Shown here: one piece after another, positions 1-7,698 of the stretch | How the letters are laid out: every line of letters starts with the position of its first letter | Position numbering within the stretch: position 1 is the stretch's first letter | Origin: Paraburkholderia acidipaludis NBRC 101816 | GTDB lineage: Bacteria > Pseudomonadota > Gammaproteobacteria > Burkholderiales > Burkholderiaceae | Length of the DNA: 64,000 bases | Direction of reading: 5' to 3' | Assembly: GCF_000684975.1 (NCBI RefSeq) | Contig: NZ_BAXZ01000013.1 | Span: 10,744-74,743, forward strand | Program-made: the position numbers and the translations under genes | The notes under the pieces: generated by a model | Databases searched by the model: none | What the model saw: the letters and a program-made list of their open reading frames with translations, nothing else | What the model was told of the DNA's origin: nothing

Positions 1-1
1 G

Positions 2-241
2 CCCACCCACGTCGATGTCACGATCAAGGCGGACGGCACGGTGTTGTGGAACGGCATGCCTGTCGACGAAAACACATTGCGTGGAAAGATTGCGACGGCT
101 GCGCAGGCTCAGCCGCAACCGGAACTGCATCTGAGCGCGGATCGCAGGGTCATGTATGAGAAAGTCGCACAGATCATGTCGGCGGCTCAGCGTGGAGGAC
201 TCGCGAAGATCGGCTTCGTAACTGCTCCGGAGCCAAAATGA
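2..241 (+). CDS. exbD: ExbD/TolR-family biopolymer transport protein, C-terminal part (5' end outside window)
   Basis: The reading frame is open from the window edge and stops at 241, leaving about 79 C-terminal residues. The visible part has the periplasmic-domain pattern of ExbD/TolR: 'VTIKADGTVLWNGMPV', then 'ELHLSADRRVMYEKVAQIMSAAQRGGLAKIGFVT', the usual strand-helix-strand ending of the family. ExbD works with ExbB and TonB in the inner membrane to energise outer-membrane receptors. The N-terminal transmembrane helix and its conserved Asp lie outside the window, so ExbD and TolR cannot be separated. The short gap to the next gene (copper-chaperone remnant) suggests a metal-uptake context. 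Confidence 0.75.
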   Translation, partial: PTHVDVTIKADGTVLWNGMPVDENTLRGKIATAAQAQPQPELHLSADRRVMYEKVAQIMSAAQRGGLAKIGFVTAPEPK

Positions 242-305
242 AATCTCGCCGATGCCTGGCGACAATTGATGTTGTCCTGATTCCCTCCCGAATTCCAGAC
301 AGGAG

Positions 306-720
306 ATGAACCATACACGGCGTTCTTCGCTCGATCACGATTGTCTTTCTTTTTTTGCGATGTCGCTCTCCGCATTGCTGGATTCGCTCGATGCTGGGCG
401 ACGTGCCGTCAGGTGGCTATTTCAAGCTGATGAACATGAGCGATAATCCAGTCGGCTTTGTAGGCGCCAGCACGGATGCGTTCGGTATGAACATACCGCA
501 TCAGACGCAGACCAACGGTTCCATCTCGAAAATGATCATGGTGGACAAGGCTACTGTACCCGCCACCGGAACGCTCGCATTCGCGCCGGGCGGCTATCAC
601 GTCATGTTTGAAATGATGAGGAAGCCGCTTGCGGTCGGCTCGACGATTCCCGTGACATTCACGTTCAGCGACGGCGAGAAAATTCAGGTGCGGTGCGTTG
701 TGAAAAACGCGGCGGGATAA
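306..720 (+). pseudogene. PCuAC (DUF461) periplasmic copper chaperone, 5' end disrupted
   Basis: The body from about 385 to 720 is a clear PCu(A)C domain: 'GDVPSGGYFKLMN', 'VGASTDAFGM', Met/His-rich copper-site region, 'FAPGGYHVMFEMMRKPL', 'GSTIPVTFTFSDGEKI'. Intact members are exported and deliver Cu to cytochrome oxidase. Here the ATG with a good ribosome site (AGGAGATGAA at 300-309) opens a different frame (MNHTRRSS...) that runs out of register with the domain. Signal-peptide-like pieces ('SITIVFLF', 'FFAMSLSA') are scattered over two frames around a run of seven T at about 350-356. The domain frame has only a TTG at 355 and no signal peptide. I infer compensating indels that destroyed secretion. 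A sequencing error in the T run could explain part but not all of it. Confidence 0.55.
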
Positions 721-1128
721 TAAGCGCATCCGCATGTTGGTGAGTTGGCCGCCAGACATCGCCCGGACCTGGCGGCTGGTTGAGTTCATAAACCGGCCGC
801 CCGATTTGCTGAAATTGGTAGACCGCTTCGGGTCGTTTATGCTACCTGCGTGAGAGCCCATGCCCGAGGCAATCTTCGCGCTCAATCGTCGGTCGCTAGC
901 CGGCTGCGGTGTCCATTCCATCTCGGCCAGTTCCGGACTGTCGACACGACACCGTGCATCGCCAACAATCTGCGACAAGTTACCTAACTGACCAAATCGT
1001 CGCGATAACATGATTTCAATACCTGCTGAGGGTTACAAAATTCGGGCTAACCATCGATTCAAGCTGGCCTGAACATTGGTGGGTGATCCGCAACCGCGCG
1101 GGCGCTGGATCGCGGGCCTGCTTCGCAG
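721..1128. other. Intergenic, no gene recognised
   Basis: Between the PCuAC remnant and the small membrane ORF ending at 1129 there are about 400 bases. A 200-codon frame on the minus strand overlaps the PCuAC domain antisense and has no recognisable motif. I see no RNA gene or clear hairpin. Confidence 0.5.
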
Positions 1129-1431
1129 TCAGTCCTGAACGATCCAGAATGCCATCAGACAAAGCACGACACACGCCGCGAAAGACGCTTTGTTCAGTGC
1201 CAATCCGAACCAGAGGATAAATCCGTACCCCCTGAAGATCGGCGGAAGCACCGCTGTCAGCCGCCCCCAGCGCATCTTCCCGAGCACGCCCCCAAGCGCA
1301 ACAAGCAGAGAGTAGGCCGCCCAGGCCGGGCCGCCACAGGCGAGGCCGATGTCCCCCAGATTCGGTGCGACCAGCAATACCGCCGTTGGGGCGGCCACGA
1401 CGAGCCACGCCAGCAGCGCCGCGCGATGCAC
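1129..1431 (-). CDS. Small membrane protein of unknown function (possibly a fragment)
   Basis: About 100 residues from a GTG at 1431 preceded by GAGG at suitable spacing. Three or four hydrophobic stretches are visible: 'ALLAWLVVAAPTAVLLV', 'AAYSLLVALGGVLG', 'GYGFILWFGLALN' and 'FAACVVLCLMAFWIV'. The frame uses membrane-type codons throughout and ends 'QD*'. It starts almost exactly where the CobW-like fragment upstream loses homology, so it may be the remainder of a longer membrane protein joined to that fragment by deletion. I do not recognise a family. Confidence 0.4.
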   Translation of the reverse strand: MHRAALLAWLVVAAPTAVLLVAPNLGDIGLACGGPAWAAYSLLVALGGVLGKMRWGRLTAVLPPIFRGYGFILWFGLALNKASFAACVVLCLMAFWIVQD

Positions 1432-1449
1432 GCGTTTCGACCTCGCGAC

Positions 1450-1894
1450 AATCCCACCACAGACCTGCTGCACCATGGCGGCACACTGCGCCGGCCTGCG
1501 ACCACGATCCGACGTGGGTCGGCCGGCTCGCAAGCCAGAAAAAACCCTTCGAGCGCACGACTCCCGGCCATTCGCTGTTGACGAGATCCCAGAAACGTTG
1601 CGGATGCATCGGTCGCCTCGCGCGCCAGACAAAGCTACGGATGCCGTACTCCTCGGTTTCCAGCACATGCTCGCCGCGCAGTTCCTTGAGCCATCCTGGC
1701 GCCTTTGACGCCTCATCGAAATCGAACAGCTTCGTTCCCAGCACCTTTTCGAGCGGCACCTTGCCGAACTCCGCGAATTCGATCTTCGCGCGCGGATTCA
1801 GGCCATGCAGGATCGCCACCAGCCGTTCGCAGTCGGCATCGCCGATCAGATCCACCTTGTTGAGCACGATGGAGGTTTTGGCCCGCGCAAGTGA
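1450..1894 (-). pseudogene. COG0523/CobW-family GTPase (ZigA-like) fragment, both ends missing
   Basis: The segment matches the second half of a zinc-type COG0523 metallochaperone: the G4 motif in 'VLNKVDL', then 'AEFGKVPLEKVLGTKLFDFD', 'GWLKELRGEHVLETEEYG', 'HPQRFWDL', 'EWPGVVRSKGFFWLASRP', 'GSWSQAGAVCRHGAAGLWW'. An in-frame stop lies about 10 codons before the G4 motif, so the Walker A motif and the CxCC metal site are gone. Homology ends near 1450, where the frame turns into out-of-register sequence of the next ORF. An intact protein of about 400 residues would be GTP-dependent and help allocate Zn. This remnant of about 150 residues cannot bind GTP. Confidence 0.75.
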
Positions 1895-2307
1895 TCACCT
1901 CGAAAGCTTGTTGAGCGCGCAGCGCACGATATGCGCTCCGCAGACAGCCACCTACGGATTGGACGGTAGCCTAATTCCCTGGTCGACCGGGGACATAGCC
2001 CGGCTGGCGCGGTTGCTTCAGAGTCCGACGTGAACCGACGACGCACCGGTATGAGGAAGCTGCCCGCAAATTTCATACGGTTGGTCTGCGCGGAGGTAAC
2101 CAGCTTTGGAACTGGGACCACACCGGCACGCCTGCGTTGTCAGAGAAGAGAATTAGCGCTTGCTGGCCGCCGCTGCTCGCAGGCAAAGGAACGCCAGGTC
2201 GCGCCACCAGTGATTCAATACCGTCCAATGATGCGATAGCGGGTGTCGCGCGCTAAACTGCGTCCGGAAAGAACCATGCATAACGCACGCACACACCGAA
2301 TGCGACG
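1895..2307. other. Gene-poor stretch upstream of the CobW remnant
   Basis: About 410 bases with no frame that looks protein coding. The N-terminal half of the CobW-like gene would be expected here but is absent. I see no RNA gene or strong inverted repeat. Confidence 0.45.
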
Positions 2308-2337
2308 TTGGCAATCACGCCCTCCAAACGAAAAACC

Positions 2338-2529
2338 ATGGACATTCTCGTCAGTTACGAACATAGCCTGGCGTCTGCTCCGGAAAAGTTCATTGCTCAG
2401 GTTCCCTCACAGCTCGTGAGCAATGTCCCGGCGAACGTTCCGCGTGCCTTGCTGCCCGAGTACATCGCCAACCTGATCGTCGAGCGCTCCCCGTCAATCG
2501 GCAAGATCCGCAATCTCAGGATTCTTTAG
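2338..2529 (+). CDS. Small hypothetical protein
   Basis: A 63-residue frame from ATG 2338 (a TTG at 2308 would add ten residues). It reads 'MDILVSYEHSLASAPEKF' ... 'VPRALLPEYIANLIVERS' ... 'IGKIRNLRIL'. Codon choice is compatible with coding, and there is no obvious ribosome site. No signal peptide, membrane segment or known motif. It lies among decayed genes, so it could be a remnant. Confidence 0.28.
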   Translation: MDILVSYEHSLASAPEKFIAQVPSQLVSNVPANVPRALLPEYIANLIVERSPSIGKIRNLRIL

Positions 2530-2587
2530 GCTCAGCCCTTCCCACTACGTCGGGCGAACGCCTGACCATGACTGGCTTCGTGCGATC

Positions 2588-2941
2588 TCAGGAAACACAG
2601 AAGAGATGCTGCTGCCTCACGTCGCGCGCTGGTGGCAACGACGGCTTCTCGCGTCGTGTGGCGGTGCGTCGACGAGCAACACGACGCGCGTGAGCGATCA
2701 GCTCAAAACTCCCGCCCGCAAAACCAAGCGCAAGCCTGAACCGTATCAAACCATCTGGCCCGGAACCGGACTGTACCCGCAACGATGCACGCAGGTCGAG
2801 CCGACGGGCACGGTCCGCGAGTTGCGCCCAGCTCATGCCGGGCCACGAGATCGAGATCAGCCGATCGACTGCGTGCGGAACGGCCTCAGGTGCGCAATCG
2901 GCAGGCAACGCCAGCGAAACAATCTCGAAGCGATGGGCCAT
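2588..2941 (-). CDS. Hypothetical protein
   Basis: A 117-residue frame from ATG 2941. The first 90 residues look like a folded domain ('FEIVSLALPADCAPEAVPHAVDRL', 'SWPGMSWAQLADRARRLDL') with GC-rich third positions. The last 30 are Arg-rich and less convincing. No clear Shine-Dalgarno sequence. A competing plus-strand frame over the same bases reads less like protein. Family not recognised. Confidence 0.33.
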   Translation of the reverse strand: MAHRFEIVSLALPADCAPEAVPHAVDRLISISWPGMSWAQLADRARRLDLRASLRVQSGSGPDGLIRFRLALGFAGGSFELIAHARRVARRRTATRREKPSLPPARDVRQQHLFCVS

Positions 2942-3085
2942 GATATTTAAGGCACGCGGACACGCGTCCGCGCTTCTTTATGGAAATGCACGATGACGCA
3001 CAAAGAGAACTGAGCGATCAGTCGTAGCGGGCCGGGATGCAGTGTGGTCCCTGTGAAGCTCCTTCAGCTACGACTGTATCCTCCG

Positions 3086-3691
3086 TTACGCCGCGGCAAC
3101 TTCAGGTGTGGTACCGGCTTCCAGTGCAGGCGGTGCCTTTCTGGCGGCGACGTTGCGGGGCGCCGAAGTCTCTTTCGCTGGCGCCGCGGCTTTGCGCACG
3201 CGAGCACCGTTGCCCGGCGCAGCAGCACGTCGGCCAGCCGCTTTCTTCGTAACTGCCGGCGTGCTGACTGCCTTCTTCGCGACAACACGCTTCGCGGAAA
3301 CCTTCTTTGCAGGCGCCGCCTTTAAACCGGCATCCTTCTTTTTCGCACCCGCCTCAATCAGGAATTTCGAGCGATCCTTCACATCGCGGATCCAGGCCGG
3401 TGCGCGTCCACGACCAGTCCACGTTGCGCCCGTTTTCGGATCAGCATATTTGGGAGCAGCGTGGTGGACGTTCACATGCGGGGTTTTGGCTGCCGCCTTT
3501 GCACCCGAAGTCCCCGTTTTTCCGCCGCGCTTTTTTCCGACGAAGCTCTCAATGTCAGCAATGCTCAGGCCATGCTTGTGCATCAGATCACGGATCTTCG
3601 TCAGCCCTTCCGACGTCTGCTTTTCGGCGATCGTCGCTGCCTGTTTCTGCAGCTTCGCAATTTTCAGATTGATCGCGTCCAGAGTAACCAT
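3086..3691 (-). CDS. H-NS-family DNA-binding protein with Lys/Ala-rich C-terminal tail
   Basis: A 201-residue nucleoid protein of the H-NS/Bv3F group. Residues 1-50 form the coiled-coil oligomerisation region ('LKIAKLQKQAATIAEKQ'). Residues 79-113 are the DNA-binding domain, with the core 'YADPKTGATWTGRGRAPAWI'. From about 115 to the end there is a low-complexity tail rich in KKA/AKK and AAP, like histone H1 or AlgP. Such proteins silence AT-rich acquired DNA. The ATG at 3691 is chosen because it follows GGAGCAGGAA; a further 31 in-frame codons to 3784 lack a good ribosome site and do not resemble the family. The tail is longer than the DNA-binding domain, and many relatives have only about 100 residues. 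Confidence 0.88.
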   Translation of the reverse strand: MVTLDAINLKIAKLQKQAATIAEKQTSEGLTKIRDLMHKHGLSIADIESFVGKKRGGKTGTSGAKAAAKTPHVNVHHAAPKYADPKTGATWTGRGRAPAWIRDVKDRSKFLIEAGAKKKDAGLKAAPAKKVSAKRVVAKKAVSTPAVTKKAAGRRAAAPGNGARVRKAAAPAKETSAPRNVAARKAPPALEAGTTPEVAAA

Positions 3692-4325
3692 TTCCTGCTC
3701 CTTGCTGTGGGGTTTGCCGTTCTTGCAATCCTGGAACTTCCCTGGCAGACCGAAATTCGGCTTGCCCTTCAGTGTTGATGCCATCGTCGCGGTGGTGATT
3801 ATGACTTTATCCGTTCACGCGCGCAAATTGCGGGCGCAAGCTCAACGATCTAAAAGCGAGCGGAAATTGGATGGAGCGCGCCCGGACCTGTTTGACTGTA
3901 CTGAAACGACTCTTTTGATCATCAAGCGTTACAAAGCAATTCTCGTTGGCTCATCGTGCTGCCGATTCGCCATCACATGCGAAGTTGTATTCAGCCATCA
4001 CTCCCCTCATCAACGCGTTCTTTCGCGGACAGCCGCCGAGTCCAAAAACTGAAGGCGTCACGAAGAGAAATATTTCACAGCGTCGGTCGCTCTGTTGAAT
4101 AAAAACTCGCCCGCAGAAGGAACGCCAATGGCCAGTGGACTCCGGGGAGCGGTAGCGAGTCGTGCCGGGCGCAAAGCGTGGTCGTGAGCTGCTATCCGAA
4201 AGAAATAGGCAAAACAGTTGGCGCTTTCGCTTCCGCCCGCAGCACGACGTTGGGTGTGCCTGCGTGGCGCCATCAAGTCTTCGGGCATCGGTTTTCGTAT
4301 TCATGCCCATATAACGAATCACGCA
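3692..4325. other. Gene-poor region with a possible IS630-type transposase start remnant
   Basis: Over 600 bases without a convincing gene. On the minus strand near 4260-4306 the frame reads 'MNTKTDARRLDGATQAHP', which resembles the first residues of IS630-type transposases common in Burkholderia ('MNTKTDAR.LD.ATL'). It loses resemblance after about 15 codons. The promoter of the H-NS gene should lie just right of 3691. Only weak support. Confidence 0.25.
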
Positions 4326-4538
4326 CTATTTGGTGCACCAGTCAGTAACCGTGTACAGGCGCCGATCCAGAACATCACACATAACACCGGGTGCAATGCA
4401 GACGGTCTTTTCCGCGAATCCGCTGCCATGCTGCCAACCCGACAGCACAGCGATACCGATCGAGGTCAGCATTGCGAAAAGAGCCACCGCCAGGCAGACG
4501 AGTTCGTCCAGACGTAGATGGCGCTGAACAGGTACCAC
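4326..4538 (-). CDS. Small single-pass membrane protein, hypothetical
   Basis: A 70-residue frame from GTG 4538 with a single hydrophobic helix ('LVCLAVALFAMLTSIGIAVLSGW') flanked by 'RLDE' and 'QHGSG'. It ends 'LYTVTDWCTK'. A weak AGGCAG precedes the GTG. It may be a real small protein or the end of a longer decayed gene; no family recognised. Bases 4539-4767 upstream hold nothing I can name. Confidence 0.25.
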   Translation of the reverse strand: MVPVQRHLRLDELVCLAVALFAMLTSIGIAVLSGWQHGSGFAEKTVCIAPGVMCDVLDRRLYTVTDWCTK

Positions 4539-4767
4539 CGCGTCTGCCTGCGTGGCAGTCTGATCGGCGAAGCAATACCGGGCCGCATCTAGTCGGACCG
4601 CCTGGCGAACCGGTCTCCCCTGCCAATGCCATTTGCTTGTGTCCTGGACACCGTTACCTTGCGGCGCCGCGCGGAACGCGAAGACACGACCAAACGCGGC
4701 ATTCGGGATGAGTTTGATGCGGGAACGCCCGGCGGCATGCGAGGCGAAGCGATGCCGACACCACAAT

Positions 4768-5559
4768 TCAAACCGTCTTCAGCATCCCGCCGTCGACGAA
4801 ATACGTCGAGCCGACGCTATAGCTGGCCCGCTCCGAACACAGAAACACGATGAAATCCGCAAGCTCCTCGGGCGTGGCGAAACGGCGAATGGGCGCGTGC
4901 TCGTTGGCGACCTGTTGCAGATGCCCCTCCCAGTCGCCGCCGGTATCCGCCGTCAGCTGCTTGGCGGTCTTCACCCAGTCGGGCGTGAGCACGAGCCCCG
5001 GATTGATCGTGTTGACGCGGATATTGTCCTTGATGACCTCGTTGGCGAGGTTCTTCGAGAACATCATGAGCGCGGCCTTGGTCACGTTGTAGATCGGTTC
5101 ATAACCCAGCGGCTGCACCGCGCAAATCGACGCGTTATGCAGGATCGCGCCGCCGCCGCGCTCGCGCATCGTCGGCACGAAGCCGCGCGCGAGGCGCACG
5201 GCGGCCATCACGTGCAGATCCCAGTACGCCTGCCACTTCTCGTCGGGCGCATCCATGATCGTTTCGTTGCTGCCGGTGCCCGCGTTGTTGAACAGAATGT
5301 CCGTGCCGCCGAACGTGTCCTTCGTGGCATCGACGAGCCGCGCCACGCCCTCCGCACTCGACACGTCGCACGCCACCGCCAATGCACGCACGCCGTGACG
5401 GGCCGCAATGTCTGCGGCGGCGGCCTCCAGCCGTTCGCGCTGCCGCGCCGCGAGCACGAGATGCACGCCTTCGGCTGCGAACGCATCGGCCACGGCAAGG
5501 CCGATGCCGACGCTGGCGCCCGTCAATACGGCAACCTTGCCGCGCAGTTTCAGATCCAT
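4768..5559 (-). CDS. SDR-family oxidoreductase
   Basis: A 263-residue classical short-chain dehydrogenase with Rossmann motif 'TGASVGIG' at residues 12-19, 'NNAG', the Ser region 'HNASICAV' and catalytic 'YNVTK' (YxxxK). The C-terminus 'GSTYFVDGGML' is typical. The ATG at 5559 follows AGGAGACG; longer in-frame starts lack this. It is the last gene of the leftward sugar operon, 112 bases after the RpiR regulator, so it most likely oxidises or reduces the transported sugar or polyol or an intermediate. The substrate cannot be read from sequence. Confidence 0.85.
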   Translation of the reverse strand: MDLKLRGKVAVLTGASVGIGLAVADAFAAEGVHLVLAARQRERLEAAAADIAARHGVRALAVACDVSSAEGVARLVDATKDTFGGTDILFNNAGTGSNETIMDAPDEKWQAYWDLHVMAAVRLARGFVPTMRERGGGAILHNASICAVQPLGYEPIYNVTKAALMMFSKNLANEVIKDNIRVNTINPGLVLTPDWVKTAKQLTADTGGDWEGHLQQVANEHAPIRRFATPEELADFIVFLCSERASYSVGSTYFVDGGMLKTV

Positions 5560-5671
5560 CGAACGTCTCCTGTGTCGAGCGCAGCCGCGTGCTTCGTCAC
5601 TGACTGCGGCCTCATGCAACGGTGCCGAAGCGGGGGTTACGCCGGACTTGCCGAACTGCGCGCCGGGGCGC

Positions 5672-6529
5672 TCAAATCACGCCCGAGGAACGCATGTCGG
5701 CAAGATGGCGCTTCATGTCCTGGACGTCGAGCGCGTGCGCCTCGCCCTTTTTCAGCGCCACGCTGGTCGAAAGAATGTCGACGATCACGAGCGCCGCGAG
5801 CCGCGAGGTCGTCGGCGTATAGACGTCGGTGTTCTCCAGCGTCTCGGCCACCACCGCCACGTCGCAGTAACGCGTGAGCGGCCCGTGCGAGCCCGTGATC
5901 ACGACCACGCTCGCGCCGCGCTCCTTCGCCGTGCGCGCCACCTCGATGAGCGAGCGCGTCGCACCCGTGTTCGAAATCGCCACCACGGCGTCGCCGGCCT
6001 TGAGCATGGAAGCCGCGATGAACTGCTGGTGGGAATCCTGATGCGCGATGCAGGGCACGCCAAAGAGCGGAAACTTCTGCTGCGCGTCGAGCGCCACGAT
6101 GCCCGATGCGCCGAAGCCAAAGAACTCGATGCGTTGCGCGGCCGCGAGCAGGTCCACCGCACGCCCGATCGCCTCGAAGTCGAGCTTCTTGCGCGCCCAG
6201 TCGAGGCTCGTGATCGTGTAGTCGAAGATCTTGGTGGCCACCGTTTCAGGCGCGTCGGCCGCCGCGAGCACCGAATGCGTGGCAGGCGCGCCCAGCGCGA
6301 GGCTCTGCACCGCGCGGATCTTGAATTCCTTGAAGCCGCTGCAGCCGATGGTGGCGCAAAAACGCAGCACCGTGGGCTCGCTCACCTGCGCAAGCCGCGC
6401 AAGCTCGGACAGGCTCAGGTCCGCGATCGTGTGCACGTTGGCGAAAATGTAGTCGGCAACTTGCCGGCTGCCGCGCCGCAGGTTCGGCCGGGCGCGGTCA
6501 ATCACTTCAAGAATGTTGTAATCGGGCAC
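5672..6529 (-). CDS. MurR/RpiR-family transcriptional regulator (HTH-SIS)
   Basis: A 285-residue protein. Residues 1-80 are the RpiR HTH ('GSRQVADYIFANVHTIADLS', 'LARLAQVSEPTVLRFCATIGCSG'). Residues about 120-260 are a SIS sugar-phosphate-binding domain ('FFGFGASGIVALDAQQKF', 'AISNTGATRSLIEVA', 'VVITGSHGPLTRY'). Regulators of this type respond to phosphosugars and control adjacent catabolic genes. The start is GTG 6529, preceded by GAAGGAA and giving the usual family N-terminus. It sits between the ABC permease and an SDR in the same direction. Likely targets are the divergent promoters at 11777-11988. Confidence 0.9.
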   Translation of the reverse strand: MPDYNILEVIDRARPNLRRGSRQVADYIFANVHTIADLSLSELARLAQVSEPTVLRFCATIGCSGFKEFKIRAVQSLALGAPATHSVLAAADAPETVATKIFDYTITSLDWARKKLDFEAIGRAVDLLAAAQRIEFFGFGASGIVALDAQQKFPLFGVPCIAHQDSHQQFIAASMLKAGDAVVAISNTGATRSLIEVARTAKERGASVVVITGSHGPLTRYCDVAVVAETLENTDVYTPTTSRLAALVIVDILSTSVALKKGEAHALDVQDMKRHLADMRSSGVI

Positions 6530-6577
6530 GCGAAAATTCCTTCGTCGACAGGCTGGCGCAGCGCCGTGGCCGCATGG

Positions 6578-6632
6578 CCGCGCGGCGGCCACCACGCAAC
6601 CACCAGGCAACCACCACGCAGCCGCCGCGCGG
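6578..6632. repeat. Perfect 11-bp inverted repeat around a short-repeat loop, between ABC permease and rpiR gene
   Basis: CCGCGCGGCGG at 6578-6588 pairs exactly with CCGCCGCGCGG at 6622-6632. The 33-base loop carries repeated ACCACGCA-like units. It lies in the 125-base gap between the permease stop and the regulator start, both leftward. It could lower read-through into the regulator gene or protect the upstream mRNA. No T run follows, so a simple intrinsic terminator is unlikely. Confidence 0.45.
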
Positions 6633-6654
6633 TTGCGACGGGTTACGACGCAGT

Positions 6655-7665
6655 TTAGCGGAAGAGCCAGCGGCGCCAGAAGTTCGGGCCCTGCTGCATG
6701 AGCACCGCCGCGACGATGATCACGCCCATTACGACCTGCTGGTGATAGCCCGGCACGCTCGCGAGATTCATGATGTTGCCGATCACGCCCAGAATCAGCA
6801 CGCCCATCAGCGTGTTCAGCGCCCCGCCCTTGCCGCCCATGAGGCTCGCGCCGCCGATCACCACCGCCGCGATCACGGTGAGTTCGTCGCCCACGCCCAC
6901 GGTCGGCGCCCCCACGCTCGCGCGCGAGGTGGAGATGATGCCCGCCATGGCCGCCAGCACGCCCGAGCACACGTAGGTGCCGAGCACGTGGCGCGCCACC
7001 GGCACGCCGGAAAGCCGCACCGCTTCCTCGTTCGAGCCGATCGCGCGCACCACGCGCCCCGCGCGCATGCGGCCGAGCAGAATGGCGCCGAGCACGAACA
7101 CGATCAGCATCACGAGCGTCGGCCCCGGAATGCCGAGGTAGCTCTTGCGGCCGAAGTCGAGCAGCGCCTGGCCCGAGTCGTCGACGAGAATCGGCGAGCC
7201 GTTCGAGACGATCATGGCGATGCCGCGCGCGACGGTCATCATCGCGAGCGTGACGACGAACGGCGTGAGACGGCAGAACGCCACGAGCACGCCTGAAACG
7301 AGCCCGCACACCCCGCCCGTGACGAGCGCGGCGCCCAGCGCGAACGCGAGGCCGTGGTCGGGAATCAGCAGCGCCGAAAGCACGCTGCCGAGCGCCGCGA
7401 CCGAGCCCACCGAAAGATCGATGCCGCCGGTCAGCACGACCAGCAGCATGCCGACCGACATGATGCCGACCTCCGCCACCTGGCGCGAGATGTTGGAGAG
7501 GTTCGCGATGGTAAAGAAGTCGTCCGAAATAAACGATGCGGCCACGATCAGCACGACGAGAATCGCGACCGTATTGAATTTGCGCGCGGCTTGCCAGCCA
7601 TGCTTGAGCGACGCGATGCCGAAGCGGCGCTCGCGCGAATCGGAGGTGACGGCGCTGGGGTTCAT
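6655..7665 (-). CDS. Ribose-type (CUT2) sugar ABC transporter permease
   Basis: A 336-residue RbsC-family inner-membrane permease with about eight to ten hydrophobic segments. Diagnostic stretches are 'LLVVLTGGIDLSVGSVAALG', 'FVVTLAMMTVARGIA', 'GSNEEAVRLSGVPV', 'VIAAVVIGGASLMGGKG' and 'GVILIGVIGNIMNL'-like sequence near the end. The start at 7665 follows GGAGACACCCATC. It is 33 bases downstream of its ATPase gene and belongs to one transport unit with the ATPase and binding protein. Confidence 0.92.
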   Translation of the reverse strand: MNPSAVTSDSRERRFGIASLKHGWQAARKFNTVAILVVLIVAASFISDDFFTIANLSNISRQVAEVGIMSVGMLLVVLTGGIDLSVGSVAALGSVLSALLIPDHGLAFALGAALVTGGVCGLVSGVLVAFCRLTPFVVTLAMMTVARGIAMIVSNGSPILVDDSGQALLDFGRKSYLGIPGPTLVMLIVFVLGAILLGRMRAGRVVRAIGSNEEAVRLSGVPVARHVLGTYVCSGVLAAMAGIISTSRASVGAPTVGVGDELTVIAAVVIGGASLMGGKGGALNTLMGVLILGVIGNIMNLASVPGYHQQVVMGVIIVAAVLMQQGPNFWRRWLFR

Positions 7666-7698
7666 GATGGGTGTCTCCAGACTGATTGGGCTTGAGGA

